DNA from: Sediminibacterium sp.
GTDB lineage: Bacteria; Bacteroidota; Bacteroidia; Chitinophagales; Chitinophagaceae
Reading direction: 5' to 3'
Assembly (NCBI RefSeq): GCF_030695065.1
Contig: NZ_JAUYTR010000023.1
Location: 637,384 to 701,383 of the forward strand
Length of the DNA stretch: 64,000 nucleotides
The notes beneath the pieces are model-generated. The model did no database searches. It was not told the origin of the DNA and saw only the letters and a program-made list of their open reading frames with translations. Numbering within the stretch: position 1 is the first letter of the stretch; every line of letters starts with the position of its first letter. The translations under genes were made by a program, and so were the position numbers. This document shows, piece after piece, positions 46,672-56,126 of the stretch.

Positions 46672-48040
46672 TACTGCTGCAAACTTTATAGCTAAAAGCA
46701 CTATTAAAGCTGCTGATCTAGAACATAGAAGAAAAATCAACTTCAATATTGGAAAGTACAATGCTGTAGTTCCAATAGGCAAAAAGCAGTTTACTAATAT
46801 GATGCCGGCGAGGGAAGTGGCAAAGAATAAAAAATGGGAAGCCATAGAGCATTTAGATAAATATTTATTAGCGTTCGAAGAAAAAATTACAGCAAGGGGA
46901 ACGAAGGTTTTGTGGGCAGAAACTGCCGAAGAGGCGTTGTCTCATATAGGAACTATTTGCAAGGAAAAACAATGCAAAACGCTAGTGAAGAGCAAGAGCA
47001 TGGTTACCGAAGAAATTCATCTAAATAGTTATTTAGAGCAAAATGGAATCGAAAGTGTTGAGACTGATTTAGGTGAATATATACAGCAGTTAGATGGGGA
47101 AGCGCCTTACCATATTGTAACTCCTGCTATGCATAAAAGCAAAGAGGATGTGGCACGTCTATTTGCAGACAAATTAGGGGTACCTGGAGGGCTAAGTCCA
47201 GAGGAACTAACCATGGTTGCCAGGCAAAAATTGAGAGAAAAATATGTTCAAGCAGAAATTGGTGTTACTGGAGCCAATTTTATTTTGCCAGATATAGGCG
47301 CAATTGCCATTACAGAAAATGAAGGAAATGGAAGGTTGAGTTGTGCTTGGCCTAAAACCCATATTGTAATTGTGGGTATTGAAAAAGTAATTCCTTCGGT
47401 GCACGACTTGGCTTTGTTTTGGCCATTACTTTCTACTTATGGAACAGGTCAAAGGGTAACCGTTTACAATACCATTATTTCAGGACCTAAACAAGCCAAT
47501 GAAACAGATGGTCCTGAAGAAATGATTGTGATTTTGTTAGATAATGGCAGAACCAATTTGTTGGCCAATAAAACCGCCAGGGAAGCATTGTATTGTATAA
47601 GATGTGGAGCATGTTTAAACGCTTGTCCTGTATATAAAAATATTGGAGGCCATGCTTATGATACTACTTATAGTGGCCCTATAGGAAAAGTTATTACGCC
47701 TTATTTAAAAGGATTGGATGAGTATAAACATTTAAGTTATGCATCTTCGCTTTGCGGTAATTGTACAGAAGTTTGTCCGGTAAGAATCAATTTGCATGAG
47801 TTGTTATTAGATAATAGACACGAGGCCGTGGTACAAGGAAATAGTAGTTTAGCCGAACGAATAGCGTGGAAGGTTTGGAAAACAGCTAGCATGAATAGGG
47901 TATTGATGAATGCAGGAAACGGCAAGATGAAAAATTGGGTAGTGAATAAAGTATTTCAGGGCTGGACTGCACATAGATCAGAATTAGATTTTAGTGCTAA
48001 AACATTTAATGAGTTATGGAAAGAAGCCAATAATTCATAA
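46664..48040 (+). CDS. LutB-like iron-sulfur protein (LUD domain)
   Basis: 458 residues. N-terminal LUD fold about 60-290 and a double 4Fe-4S ferredoxin motif: CIRCGACLNACPVY (about 311-325) and CGNCTEVCPV (about 360). This is the LutB arrangement, an electron-transfer subunit of the lactate oxidation system LutABC. lutA and lutC are not adjacent, so the partners are elsewhere in the genome or the role differs. The upstream neighbour is the DUF3109 protein. Confidence 0.88.
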   Translation: MSNTAANFIAKSTIKAADLEHRRKINFNIGKYNAVVPIGKKQFTNMMPAREVAKNKKWEAIEHLDKYLLAFEEKITARGTKVLWAETAEEALSHIGTICKEKQCKTLVKSKSMVTEEIHLNSYLEQNGIESVETDLGEYIQQLDGEAPYHIVTPAMHKSKEDVARLFADKLGVPGGLSPEELTMVARQKLREKYVQAEIGVTGANFILPDIGAIAITENEGNGRLSCAWPKTHIVIVGIEKVIPSVHDLALFWPLLSTYGTGQRVTVYNTIISGPKQANETDGPEEMIVILLDNGRTNLLANKTAREALYCIRCGACLNACPVYKNIGGHAYDTTYSGPIGKVITPYLKGLDEYKHLSYASSLCGNCTEVCPVRINLHELLLDNRHEAVVQGNSSLAERIAWKVWKTASMNRVLMNAGNGKMKNWVVNKVFQGWTAHRSELDFSAKTFNELWKEANNS

Positions 48041-48045
48041 TAAAC

Positions 48046-49329
48046 ATGTCAGCATCAAATATCCTCTTAATTTATGCAGACAAGCAAACACCACGTTTAG
48101 AATATATTGTATCTACTTTATTTCAAGGAGAAGCCAGTATTACCAATCAACTTGAGGAATTCAAAAGATATAGTGGAGCAAGAATCAATTATTCTAGCAA
48201 TACTATTGAAGGTATTACTTGTCATATTTATCCGCACGGTTTATTGCAGGAAAATAATATTACCGAGCAAGAAATCAATATCATTCAATGGAAGGGTTAT
48301 CCTGCTTTTTTTGAAACTGCTGGCAGTATTTCCTTCGATTTATTTTCAGCAGCTTTTTATTTAATAACACGATACGAAGAATGGCTACCACATCAAAAGG
48401 ATGAGCTTGGAAGATACCAACCAGAACAATCATTGGCTTATCAAAATGGATTCTTGCAATTCCCCTTGGTTAATTATTGGTTAGCACAATTGACCACAGC
48501 GTTGAATATCAGAATGCCCTACCATTTTTCATTCAAGCCCAGTTATGATATTGATATAGCATACAGTTATCTGCATCATAATAGTATCAGAAATACCTTA
48601 GGTTATTTTAAGCACCTTATTCAGTTAAAATTTAATCGGGTAGTAGAGCGTTTACAAGTATTGGCGGGAGTTCAAAAAGACCCTTATGATATTTATGATT
48701 GGTTGCATTTATTACACGATAGTTTACAGTTAAAACCCTTGTATTTTTTCTTAATATCTGCTAAGAGAGATGCATTGCATAAAAATGTTTCACCAGAATC
48801 TGCAGCTATGCAAGCGTTGATGATTGCTCACGGAAAAAAGTACACAGTAGGATTACATCCTTCTGTAGCTCAAAAAAATACATTGATAAAAGAGAAGAAA
48901 AATCTTGAACAAATCATTCAACAGCCAGTTAAGCATTCTAGACAACACTATATTTATTTGAATTTCCCTGACACCTATGAAACCCTTGCAAATGCTGGAA
49001 TTGAAGCAGACCATTCCATGGGATATTCGCAAATAAATGGGTTTAGGGCTTCATACACAAAACGCTTTAACTGGTTTAATTTAGCAACCAATCAATCTAC
49101 TTCATTAGTCATTTTCCCATTTTGTTATATGGACGCCACTGTTATTTTTAATGAAAAAAAAACGGTTGGGGAAGCAGCTCAAGTATTAGCAGAAATGTAT
49201 TCTTTTTACAAACAATATGGAGGTGATTTTATTCCCATATTTCACAATAACTTTTTGACCCTGCAGCCAGATTTTATTGAGTGGAGAAATATGTATGCTG
49301 ATTTTTTATTGAAGCATTGCACAAAATAA
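48046..49329 (+). CDS. DUF7033/polysaccharide deacetylase-like protein
   Basis: 427 residues. N-terminal DUF7033-like region (RYEEWLPHQKDELGRYQPEQ) and a C-terminal polysaccharide-deacetylase-like domain beginning near KPSYDIDIAYSYLHH, with an Asp-x-Asp pair and His later at GLHPSVAQK. These proteins are widespread in Bacteroidota and lie among cell-surface or DNA-housekeeping genes; activity is unproven. Starts 5 bp after the LutB-like gene. Confidence 0.8.
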   Translation: MSASNILLIYADKQTPRLEYIVSTLFQGEASITNQLEEFKRYSGARINYSSNTIEGITCHIYPHGLLQENNITEQEINIIQWKGYPAFFETAGSISFDLFSAAFYLITRYEEWLPHQKDELGRYQPEQSLAYQNGFLQFPLVNYWLAQLTTALNIRMPYHFSFKPSYDIDIAYSYLHHNSIRNTLGYFKHLIQLKFNRVVERLQVLAGVQKDPYDIYDWLHLLHDSLQLKPLYFFLISAKRDALHKNVSPESAAMQALMIAHGKKYTVGLHPSVAQKNTLIKEKKNLEQIIQQPVKHSRQHYIYLNFPDTYETLANAGIEADHSMGYSQINGFRASYTKRFNWFNLATNQSTSLVIFPFCYMDATVIFNEKKTVGEAAQVLAEMYSFYKQYGGDFIPIFHNNFLTLQPDFIEWRNMYADFLLKHCTK

Positions 49330-49341
49330 AAAGCAAAGAAG

Positions 49342-50262
49342 CTAACTTTTATTCTCTACACTAGCTTGCTGTGCTTTTTGTTTTTTCAAACTTTGGTTAA
49401 CCATATACACACCAATGATGGTAATGATAGATCCAATAACAATTTCTTTGGTTAAGGGCTCGTGCACTAAATAGGAACCAATTACAATTGCTACAATGGG
49501 GTTTACATAAGCATACAATGCAGCCACCGAAGCTTCAAGATGCTTCATCGTATATAAAAATGCAACTACTGCAATTAATGAACCCATAATAACCAAATAA
49601 ATAATTGCATACCAAGTTTGTGCTGGAAATTGAGCAAATGGCACCAGATTATTGGTAACACCTGCAGCCATAAATAGAATAAGTGAGGAGAAAAGCATTT
49701 CCCATCCAATAGCATAATAGGGGTTGATATTAATTTGCTTCCTAGCAATAATAATGGTGCCCACACTCCAGCTAAGCATAGCAATTACAGAAACTAAAAT
49801 GCCTATCCAATAGTTGGGACTTTGGTTATGAAATGCATTGTCATAGAATACAATGGCAATGCCGCTAATGCCTAAAAGAATTCCTATGAAAGTGAATAAT
49901 CCAATGCGGGTGTTTTTAAAAAAGATTTTTTCAATAATTACCACACTTAAAGGGTAAAGTGCAGCAATAAGCGCAGCCAAGCCACTAGAAATATATTTAA
50001 CTCCTACTGTTGCTAAGCCATTTGCAAATACAAACAAGAGTACCGACATACCTGCTAACCAAACCATTTGTTTGAGATTGGGAAGTTTCTCTCCTTTCAA
50101 TAAAAAGAAGCCTGCAAATAATGAACCTGCAATCAATTGCCTGGTTGCAGACACTTGTAACGCAGGTGCATTTTGCACAGCATATCTACTGGCCACCCAA
50201 CTGGTACCCCATACAATACTAGTAACGGAGAGTGCTAAATATGCTTTTTGTTTGGTTGTCAA
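49342..50262 (-). CDS. EamA-family DMT transporter
   Basis: 306 residues with ten hydrophobic helices in two five-helix EamA halves, the 10-TMS RhaT/EamA type. SIVWGTSWVASRYAV at the start and SVGTIIIARKQIN between the halves are typical. It exports or imports a small metabolite; substrate unknown. The start is a TTG at 50262: no ATG or GTG is available nearby and a stop lies just upstream. It begins 5 bp after the purH stop, so it is in the comEC-purH operon. Confidence 0.85.
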   Translation of the reverse strand: MTTKQKAYLALSVTSIVWGTSWVASRYAVQNAPALQVSATRQLIAGSLFAGFFLLKGEKLPNLKQMVWLAGMSVLLFVFANGLATVGVKYISSGLAALIAALYPLSVVIIEKIFFKNTRIGLFTFIGILLGISGIAIVFYDNAFHNQSPNYWIGILVSVIAMLSWSVGTIIIARKQININPYYAIGWEMLFSSLILFMAAGVTNNLVPFAQFPAQTWYAIIYLVIMGSLIAVVAFLYTMKHLEASVAALYAYVNPIVAIVIGSYLVHEPLTKEIVIGSIITIIGVYMVNQSLKKQKAQQASVENKS

Positions 50263-50267
50263 TAGTA

Positions 50268-51761
50268 TTAGTGTTTAAAGTGTCTGGTACCCGTCATTAC
50301 CATGGCTAATTGGTTGCTCAAGCAATATGCTACACTGTCTTTATCTCTTACAGATCCACCTGGTTGAATAAAAGCTTCCATACCCGCTGCGTGTGCAATT
50401 TGTACACAATCGTTAAAAGGGAAAAATGCATCTGATGCCAATACCGCGCCTTTTAAATCGAAATTAAATTGCTTTGCTTTTTCTATAGACTGACGCAATG
50501 AGTCAATTCTGCTTGTTTGGCCACAACCTTTACCAACCAATTGCAAATCTTTAACCAATGCAATGGCATTGCTTTTTAAATGCTTGCAAATAATATTGGC
50601 AAATACAAGGTTGTCCTTTTCTGATGGAGTACAAACTCTTCCACCAACTTCCTCCCATTTTTCAAAGTTGCCTTGATCGGTATCTTGAATAAGCGTACCA
50701 TTCAAAATAGATTTCTGCATTGTAGCAGTTTTAAAATCCTTTTGATTCAGCTGTAATAAAATTCTATTCTTTTTACTTTTTAAAACAGTTAAAGCAGCTT
50801 CATCAAATGCTGGTGCAACCAATACTTCAAAAAATATTTCATTAATAGCTTCTGCTGTTGCTGCATCAATGGTATTATTACAAACCAAAACGCCACCAAA
50901 AGCACTTTCTGGATCACCAGCTAATGCTGCATCCCATGCTTGTTTAACAGAAGATCTAGCGGCAACTCCACAAACATTGGTATGCTTAATAATAGCAAAA
51001 ACTGCTTCATTGTAATTACTGAAATCGGTAATCAATTGAATTGCAGCATCTACATCTACTAGATTATTATACGAAAGTTCTTTTCCGTTTAATTGACTAA
51101 ATACTTTTGTTAGGTCTCCCTTAAAGCTGGCTTTTTGGTGAGGGTTTTCTCCATAGCGTAAAACCTGTTCTGCTCCTGGATTAAAATAATTGCTGATGGC
51201 AATATCGTAATGCATAACCACTTCAAAAGCTTTTGCAGCAAATGCTTTTCTTTGTTCAATGGTTGTTTCCCCTTTTTGACTAATCAATAAGGCTTCTAAT
51301 TCGGCATAACTGTCTTTTGCAGCAATAACGGTTACATCTTTAAAATTTTTTGCAGCTGCACGAATCATAGAAGGCCCACCAATATCAATTTTTTCAATGA
51401 TGAGTTTTTCTTCGTTGGTACTCTTAAGGGTTTCTTCAAATGGATATAAGTCTACAATAACCAAGTCAATTTCTGGAATCTTGTATTCTTGCATCTCTTG
51501 CAAATCTTGCGGTTCATATCTCCTGCCTAAAATACCGCCAAATACAACAGGATGCAATGTTTTAACTCTGCCTCCTAAAATAGATGGATAAGTAGTTAAA
51601 CTTTCCACTGGTACACAGTTGATTCCTAGATTTTCTAGAAAAGTTTGGGTGCCGCCAGTAGAATAAATGGTGATGCCCAATTCTTGTAATTGGCGGGCAA
51701 TAGGCTCTAAACCATCTTTGTAAAAAACAGAAATCAGCGCAGAATTAATTTTTTTTTGCAT
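50268..51761 (-). CDS. purH: bifunctional AICAR formyltransferase/IMP cyclohydrolase
   Basis: 497 residues from the ATG at 51761; the longer frame to 51800 has no family similarity. N-terminal MGS-like cyclohydrolase domain (SALISVFYKDGLEPIARQLQ, STGGTQTFLENLG) about 1-135 and C-terminal AICAR transformylase with KHTNVCGVAAR and SDAFFPFND. Last two steps of IMP synthesis. Downstream of comEC by 42 bp on the same strand. Confidence 0.96.
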   Translation of the reverse strand: MQKKINSALISVFYKDGLEPIARQLQELGITIYSTGGTQTFLENLGINCVPVESLTTYPSILGGRVKTLHPVVFGGILGRRYEPQDLQEMQEYKIPEIDLVIVDLYPFEETLKSTNEEKLIIEKIDIGGPSMIRAAAKNFKDVTVIAAKDSYAELEALLISQKGETTIEQRKAFAAKAFEVVMHYDIAISNYFNPGAEQVLRYGENPHQKASFKGDLTKVFSQLNGKELSYNNLVDVDAAIQLITDFSNYNEAVFAIIKHTNVCGVAARSSVKQAWDAALAGDPESAFGGVLVCNNTIDAATAEAINEIFFEVLVAPAFDEAALTVLKSKKNRILLQLNQKDFKTATMQKSILNGTLIQDTDQGNFEKWEEVGGRVCTPSEKDNLVFANIICKHLKSNAIALVKDLQLVGKGCGQTSRIDSLRQSIEKAKQFNFDLKGAVLASDAFFPFNDCVQIAHAAGMEAFIQPGGSVRDKDSVAYCLSNQLAMVMTGTRHFKH

Positions 51762-51803
51762 ATGTTTTGCTTTCAGCCCGCAGGCAGTTAAATGGGGCAA
51801 AAG

Positions 51804-53828
51804 TTAGAGATTGTATTCAAACGCACCTTGTTCGGGTACAGAATGATGGCGCAAATGTAAGCGGTCTGCTTCTTTTTTCCATAGCTGTATTTTCCACAAG
51901 GGGTTGCTACTGTCGAAAATCAATTTGGCTTGGGGGTATCGTTTTGCTATTTCTGCAAATGGAATTTGTACTCCCCCGGCTAGTATAATTAAATCAATTT
52001 CGGGCACCACATTTAAAATAGGAAAGGACAACCTAGGATGAACCAACAGCACTTTTTTGTTGGGACCTATCATAAAAGGAGCACGTAAATAAACCCTAGT
52101 TTGTAACAATGGATTACCTGCTCTGTAGATTGTTCGGGTTGGTGAGAGATAGTTGTTTTTTAATAAAGTATTTTGTTCTAATTGGTGGTCTCCAATATAC
52201 CGATGCCCCAATCCCTCCAAAATATCTATGGAAGTATATTTGGGTGCATGGTATACAATTAATTTCTGCTGCTGCTGTAGTTGAATCAAACTCATAGAGC
52301 GAATAGCAACAAACAAAATGATTCCACTGCAGCTCAACCAAAAAGCCCTATTATTTTTTTGTGCTATCCAAACTGCACAACCAACAATACATACATATAA
52401 GCAGATGGTTTGTGCCAAAGACACTTGTATATATTCTGTTAGCGCGAATGGTAGGCTTGCACTATTTTGGATAAAATCATTTAGTTGTACAATCAACCAT
52501 TCTGTTATTGCGCCTACTGGTTTTGCTATAAAACTAATTGGTGCAATAACCAATAAACCAATCAATAAGTAAAGAATAAAACCTGAAATAGGAACTGCTA
52601 TAAAATTGGTGAATAAAAATAGATTGGGAAAGCTATTGAAATAGTAAAGTAGCAATGGAAGTGTTAGCAATTGTGCTGCAAAAGTTACACTGCATAATTG
52701 CCAACAATGCCGAAGTATTTTGTTTTTTATATAGAGCCACTTTTCAATGGGTTTTGCAAATAGTACTATGCCAATAACTGCTGCATAGGACAATTGAAAT
52801 CCAATATCCCATAAGAACAAGGGTCGATATAAAAGTAGGCAGAATGCAGATGCTGCAAGGGTATTAATGATGTAATTGGGCCTATTTTGTTGCTCACTCA
52901 ATAATAAAAAACTAAACATTACAGCAGCTCTTAATACTGATGCGCCTGCACCTGTGAGCATTGTAAAGCCCCATATTATCAATAGAATAAGGGCTCTTTT
53001 TAACCAATGTAGTTTTTTGAAACGGTTCATGGGTTTAAATAACCATAGTAAGAGCGCATAAATCATTCCTAAATGCAAACCACTGATAGCAATAATATGT
53101 ATTACACCAGTGTTGCTGTAAGCGTTCATTAATTCTTTATCTAGGTTTTTTTTATACCCAATTAATAATGCTTCTGCCACACTTCTCTCTTTAGGAATGG
53201 GAATATATTTTTCTAATACACTTAATACAAATAGTTTGGTTTTACTTAATAATGAAGCAGATGAATTTAATTTATTAATAATGGTAAAATCAGCGGGAGT
53301 TAAATAAATCTGGTGATGAATTTTTTGGCCGGCTGCGTATTCCTTAAAATTAAATCCACCGGGGTTGCTGGTATTGGCAATGGGTAATGGTTTTTTATGT
53401 AACTGAATTGTGGTACCTGCATTCAATGAATAAATATTGGTAGTTGGATGAAAATATATTAACAGTAAAGTTTCACCCATTGCAGCTGTAGCTTGGTAGC
53501 TATTGGGTTTTTTAATTGGACTTTCTTGCAATATTACCCTTGCTTTAATTTGAATAATTGTTTTTGTGGCAAGTTGATAAACTCCAATTCCTACTCCAGT
53601 AAAAGCTACCAAAATAGACAGTCCAGCAATCCATTTTTTTTTGAAATAAGCCAGCGTTGAAAATTGATTGGTTACTATCCATACAGCAGTAGATGCGCTC
53701 AAACTCAATAACAGCAACCATTGAGGGATGGGTATATATTTACCCAATAGAATACCCAATACCAACGCAATCGTAATACGTGTTAGGGGAAATTGCCACC
53801 AACTCCTTTCTTTAAAAATAGTTGCCAT
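51804..53828 (-). CDS. comEC: ComEC/Rec2-family DNA uptake channel
   Basis: 674 residues with about ten transmembrane helices. N-terminal DUF4131 region (KKPNSYQATAAMGETLLLIY), the competence core (IAISGLHLGMIYALLLWLF, LTGAGASVLRAAVMFSFLL) and a C-terminal soluble tail from about 510. The metallo-beta-lactamase motif HxHxDH that many ComEC proteins carry is not visible, so the tail is a shortened or degenerate version, as in other Bacteroidota. It moves single-stranded DNA across the inner membrane. Confidence 0.9.
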   Translation of the reverse strand: MATIFKERSWWQFPLTRITIALVLGILLGKYIPIPQWLLLLSLSASTAVWIVTNQFSTLAYFKKKWIAGLSILVAFTGVGIGVYQLATKTIIQIKARVILQESPIKKPNSYQATAAMGETLLLIYFHPTTNIYSLNAGTTIQLHKKPLPIANTSNPGGFNFKEYAAGQKIHHQIYLTPADFTIINKLNSSASLLSKTKLFVLSVLEKYIPIPKERSVAEALLIGYKKNLDKELMNAYSNTGVIHIIAISGLHLGMIYALLLWLFKPMNRFKKLHWLKRALILLIIWGFTMLTGAGASVLRAAVMFSFLLLSEQQNRPNYIINTLAASAFCLLLYRPLFLWDIGFQLSYAAVIGIVLFAKPIEKWLYIKNKILRHCWQLCSVTFAAQLLTLPLLLYYFNSFPNLFLFTNFIAVPISGFILYLLIGLLVIAPISFIAKPVGAITEWLIVQLNDFIQNSASLPFALTEYIQVSLAQTICLYVCIVGCAVWIAQKNNRAFWLSCSGIILFVAIRSMSLIQLQQQQKLIVYHAPKYTSIDILEGLGHRYIGDHQLEQNTLLKNNYLSPTRTIYRAGNPLLQTRVYLRAPFMIGPNKKVLLVHPRLSFPILNVVPEIDLIILAGGVQIPFAEIAKRYPQAKLIFDSSNPLWKIQLWKKEADRLHLRHHSVPEQGAFEYNL

Positions 53829-53847
53829 TGAATAAACCTAAATAAAA

Positions 53848-53872
53848 AGGCTGCAGTTTTTTGCTGCAGCCT
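53848..53872 (-). terminator. terminator of the carB half gene
   Basis: AGGCTGCAG, loop TTTTTTG, CTGCAGCCT: 9-bp perfect stem; the minus strand continues CCTTTTTATTT. It lies between carB (stop 53893) and the comEC start (53828). Confidence 0.85.
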
Positions 53873-53892
53873 CAAAATCAGGTATTAATACC

Positions 53893-55086
53893 TTATCTAC
53901 TCAGGTTCATACTACGCTCTTTGTAAAGCGTTCTGAAATAAGGGTCTCTTAGGTCTTTAATAAAGCGAATGGCTTCACCTGTGCTCTTCATTTCTGGTCC
54001 TAGCTCTTTGTTTACGCCAGGGAATTTATCGAAACTAAATACGGGTTCTTTAATGGCATACCCTTCTAGTTTTTTCTCCATGGTAAACTCAGACAACTTA
54101 GCAGCACCCAACATTACTTTGGTAGCAATATTCAGATAGGGAATTTGATAAGCTTTCGCAATAAAAGGAGTGGTTCTAGATGCACGAGGGTTTGCCTCAA
54201 TAACATATACTTTGCCATTTTTAATGGCAAATTGGATATTGATAAGCCCCTTGATATTTAAAGCGCGTGCAATTTTTTCTGCATAAAATTCCATGGTTTC
54301 AATTACCAATGGCGTTAAATTAAATGCTGGCAAAACTGCATTACTATCTCCACTATGAATACCAGCTGGTTCAATATGTTCCATCACTCCCATGATATGA
54401 AATTCTTCGCCATCAAAAATGGCGTCTACTTCAGCTTCCTGGCACCTGTCTAAGAAATGATCAATCAAAATTTTATTTCCTGGAATATGTTTTAACAAAC
54501 TAATGACCGCTTTCTCTACTTCCTCGTCGTTAATTACAATTCTCATGCGCTGACCACCAATAACATAGCTAGGTCTAACTAACACAGGGTAGCCTACTTT
54601 ATTGGCTACTTCAATAGCTTCCTCGGCATTGTATGCAGTACCGTATTCAGGATAAGGAATATTTAGTTCTTTAAGCAAATCGCTAAAACGACCCCTGTCT
54701 TCGGCAATATCCATGTTCTCAAAAGAAGTACCCACTATTGGAATGCCTTTCTCGTGTAAACGCTTGGCCAGCTTTAAAGCAGTTTGACCACCCAACTGAA
54801 CAATGATTCCGTCTGGCTGCTCTAGCTCAATGATTTCCCATAAATGCTCCCAAAATACCGGTTCAAAATAAAGCTTATCTGCCATATCAAAATCAGTGGA
54901 AACTGTTTCAGGATTACAATTCACCATAATGGATTCGTAACCACATTCTTTAATAGCCAAGAGGCCATGTACGCAACAGTAATCAAATTCAATTCCCTGT
55001 CCAATGCGGTTGGGGCCGCTACCTAAAACAATTATTTTTTTCTTCTTAGAAGGGATTGATTCGTTGGAGTTCAGTGTAGGGTTCAT
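53893..55086 (-). CDS. carB: carbamoyl-phosphate synthase large chain, second half only
   Basis: 397 residues with its own ATG. It matches the C-terminal synthetase half of CarB: KKIIVLGSGPNRIGQGIEFD and HGLLAIKECGYESIMVNCNP, an ATP-grasp domain (VGYPVLVRPSYVIGGQRMRI), VEVDAIFDGEEF-like loop, QFAIKNGKVYVIEANPRASR, and the Bacteroidota-type ending ERSMNLSR. In the full enzyme this half phosphorylates carbamate. The bicarbonate-phosphorylating first half, the oligomerisation domain and the MGS-like regulatory domain are absent. Upstream is a divergent gene, so the first half must be encoded elsewhere. Its own -7 box and terminator argue for a real split gene, not debris. Confidence 0.9.
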   Translation of the reverse strand: MNPTLNSNESIPSKKKKIIVLGSGPNRIGQGIEFDYCCVHGLLAIKECGYESIMVNCNPETVSTDFDMADKLYFEPVFWEHLWEIIELEQPDGIIVQLGGQTALKLAKRLHEKGIPIVGTSFENMDIAEDRGRFSDLLKELNIPYPEYGTAYNAEEAIEVANKVGYPVLVRPSYVIGGQRMRIVINDEEVEKAVISLLKHIPGNKILIDHFLDRCQEAEVDAIFDGEEFHIMGVMEHIEPAGIHSGDSNAVLPAFNLTPLVIETMEFYAEKIARALNIKGLINIQFAIKNGKVYVIEANPRASRTTPFIAKAYQIPYLNIATKVMLGAAKLSEFTMEKKLEGYAIKEPVFSFDKFPGVNKELGPEMKSTGEAIRFIKDLRDPYFRTLYKERSMNLSR

Positions 55087-55103
55087 TTTTTACAAGAATT
55101 CTG

Positions 55104-55111
55104 CAAAATTA
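55104..55111 (-). promoter_or_regulatory. -7 promoter element of the carB half gene
   Basis: Minus strand TAATTTTG is an exact TAnnTTTG box 17 bp upstream of the carB ATG (55086). No clear -33 box. The divergent DUF4136 gene has its own box at 55160-55167. Confidence 0.45.
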
Positions 55112-55159
55112 AGGGGTCTGAACAATTTTGGCTGTTATTTTTTTCATCCATACATTAGT

Positions 55160-55167
55160 TAACTTTG
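55160..55167 (+). promoter_or_regulatory. -7 promoter element of the DUF4136 lipoprotein gene
   Basis: TAACTTTG is an exact TAnnTTTG box; the ATG is at 55211, so the leader is about 38 nt. Confidence 0.45.
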
Positions 55168-55210
55168 AAATACATGCAGGGCTGATTGATTAAATCTTTA
55201 AAATATTCAT

Positions 55211-55753
55211 ATGAAACCAATTTGTATTATCCTTATTGCTAGCTTTTTATTTGCCTGTTCAGCCCCGCGCGTATTAGATGTATCCACTGCGCCGGAAGCC
55301 GATTTTAGTAAGTACAAAACCTTTGCGTTTTATGAAGTCACTGCATTGGGAGATACCATTACCGAAGGGTTTAATGAGCGTATTGGGTATTTAAAAAAAG
55401 CCATTACTGCTGAAATGGGGCAACGTCAATTTAAACAAGTGAATAACAATGCAGACCTCTTGATCAATATTGGGATTGCTATTAAACTAGAAGTTCAAAC
55501 GCGCGAAACTGATTGGAGAACAGATGGTATGATGAAATATATGGGGCAACGGAATTACAAATGGGAGTCTAAAGAAATTGAAGTAGGCAGATATAGAAGA
55601 GGAGCCATTACGCTACATATAGTGGATGCTGCTAAGAATCATATGCTTTGGACTGCTACCCTTCGGGGATCATTGCCCGATGACAGTACCAAAGTGGCAG
55701 CATTTGCACAAAAAGGAATTAATCTTTTATACAAACAGTTTCCGGTTCAGTAA
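55211..55753 (+). CDS. DUF4136 lipoprotein
   Basis: 180 residues. Lipobox FACSAP (Cys about 16-17) after MKPICIILIASFLF. The DUF4136 domain is recognisable from DFSKYKTFAFYEVTALGDTI, then ADLLINIGIAIKLEVQTRET and GAITLHIVDAAKNHMLWTAT. Outer-membrane or periplasmic, function unknown. Convergent with higA (13 bp). Confidence 0.85.
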   Translation: MKPICIILIASFLFACSAPRVLDVSTAPEADFSKYKTFAFYEVTALGDTITEGFNERIGYLKKAITAEMGQRQFKQVNNNADLLINIGIAIKLEVQTRETDWRTDGMMKYMGQRNYKWESKEIEVGRYRRGAITLHIVDAAKNHMLWTATLRGSLPDDSTKVAAFAQKGINLLYKQFPVQ

Positions 55754-55766
55754 ATCTTATAACTGG

Positions 55767-56114
55767 TTAAAGTACTATTTTTTTTCTTTTTTTTGTACTC
55801 GTTTTTACTGCTAATCCTTTGCTGAATGGTCTAATATCGGTTAGGCTAATTTTATTTGAAGCAGCAAAAAGATCATAATTACGCTGCAGGTTCAGCCAAA
55901 ATTCGGGTGTTGTATTAAAAGCTTTAGCTAATCTTAGAGACATTTCTGCACTTACAGCAACCTTTCCATTAACTAGCTCTGATATGGTTTTTCTAGCCAC
56001 CTTAAATTTGCTGGCCAACTCAGTTAGTGTAATTTCCATTGGAGTTAGATACATTTCCTTTAAGATGAATCCTGGATGCGACGGAGGCAATCCTCTTTTT
56101 AACCGTTCTTTCAT
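55767..56114 (-). CDS. higA: HigA-type antitoxin (XRE family)
   Basis: 115 residues. N-terminal LPPSHPGFILKEMYL and helix-turn-helix TLTELASKFKVARKTISELV about 28-75 with NTTPEFWLNLQRNYDL, the standard VapI/HigA pattern. It binds toxin and operator DNA. The C-terminal tail (TSTKKRKKIVL) is basic. It overlaps nothing; the toxin gene starts upstream and ends 12 bp before it, the HigB-then-HigA order. Confidence 0.9.
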   Translation of the reverse strand: MKERLKRGLPPSHPGFILKEMYLTPMEITLTELASKFKVARKTISELVNGKVAVSAEMSLRLAKAFNTTPEFWLNLQRNYDLFAASNKISLTDIRPFSKGLAVKTSTKKRKKIVL

Positions 56115-56126
56115 AAAGTTTTCATT

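Noticed and set aside
53893..55086. carB fragment as pseudogene
   Set aside because: The frame is uninterrupted, all motifs of the second synthetase half are intact, and it has a sensible start, a -7 box and a terminator, so a split gene is more likely than decay.
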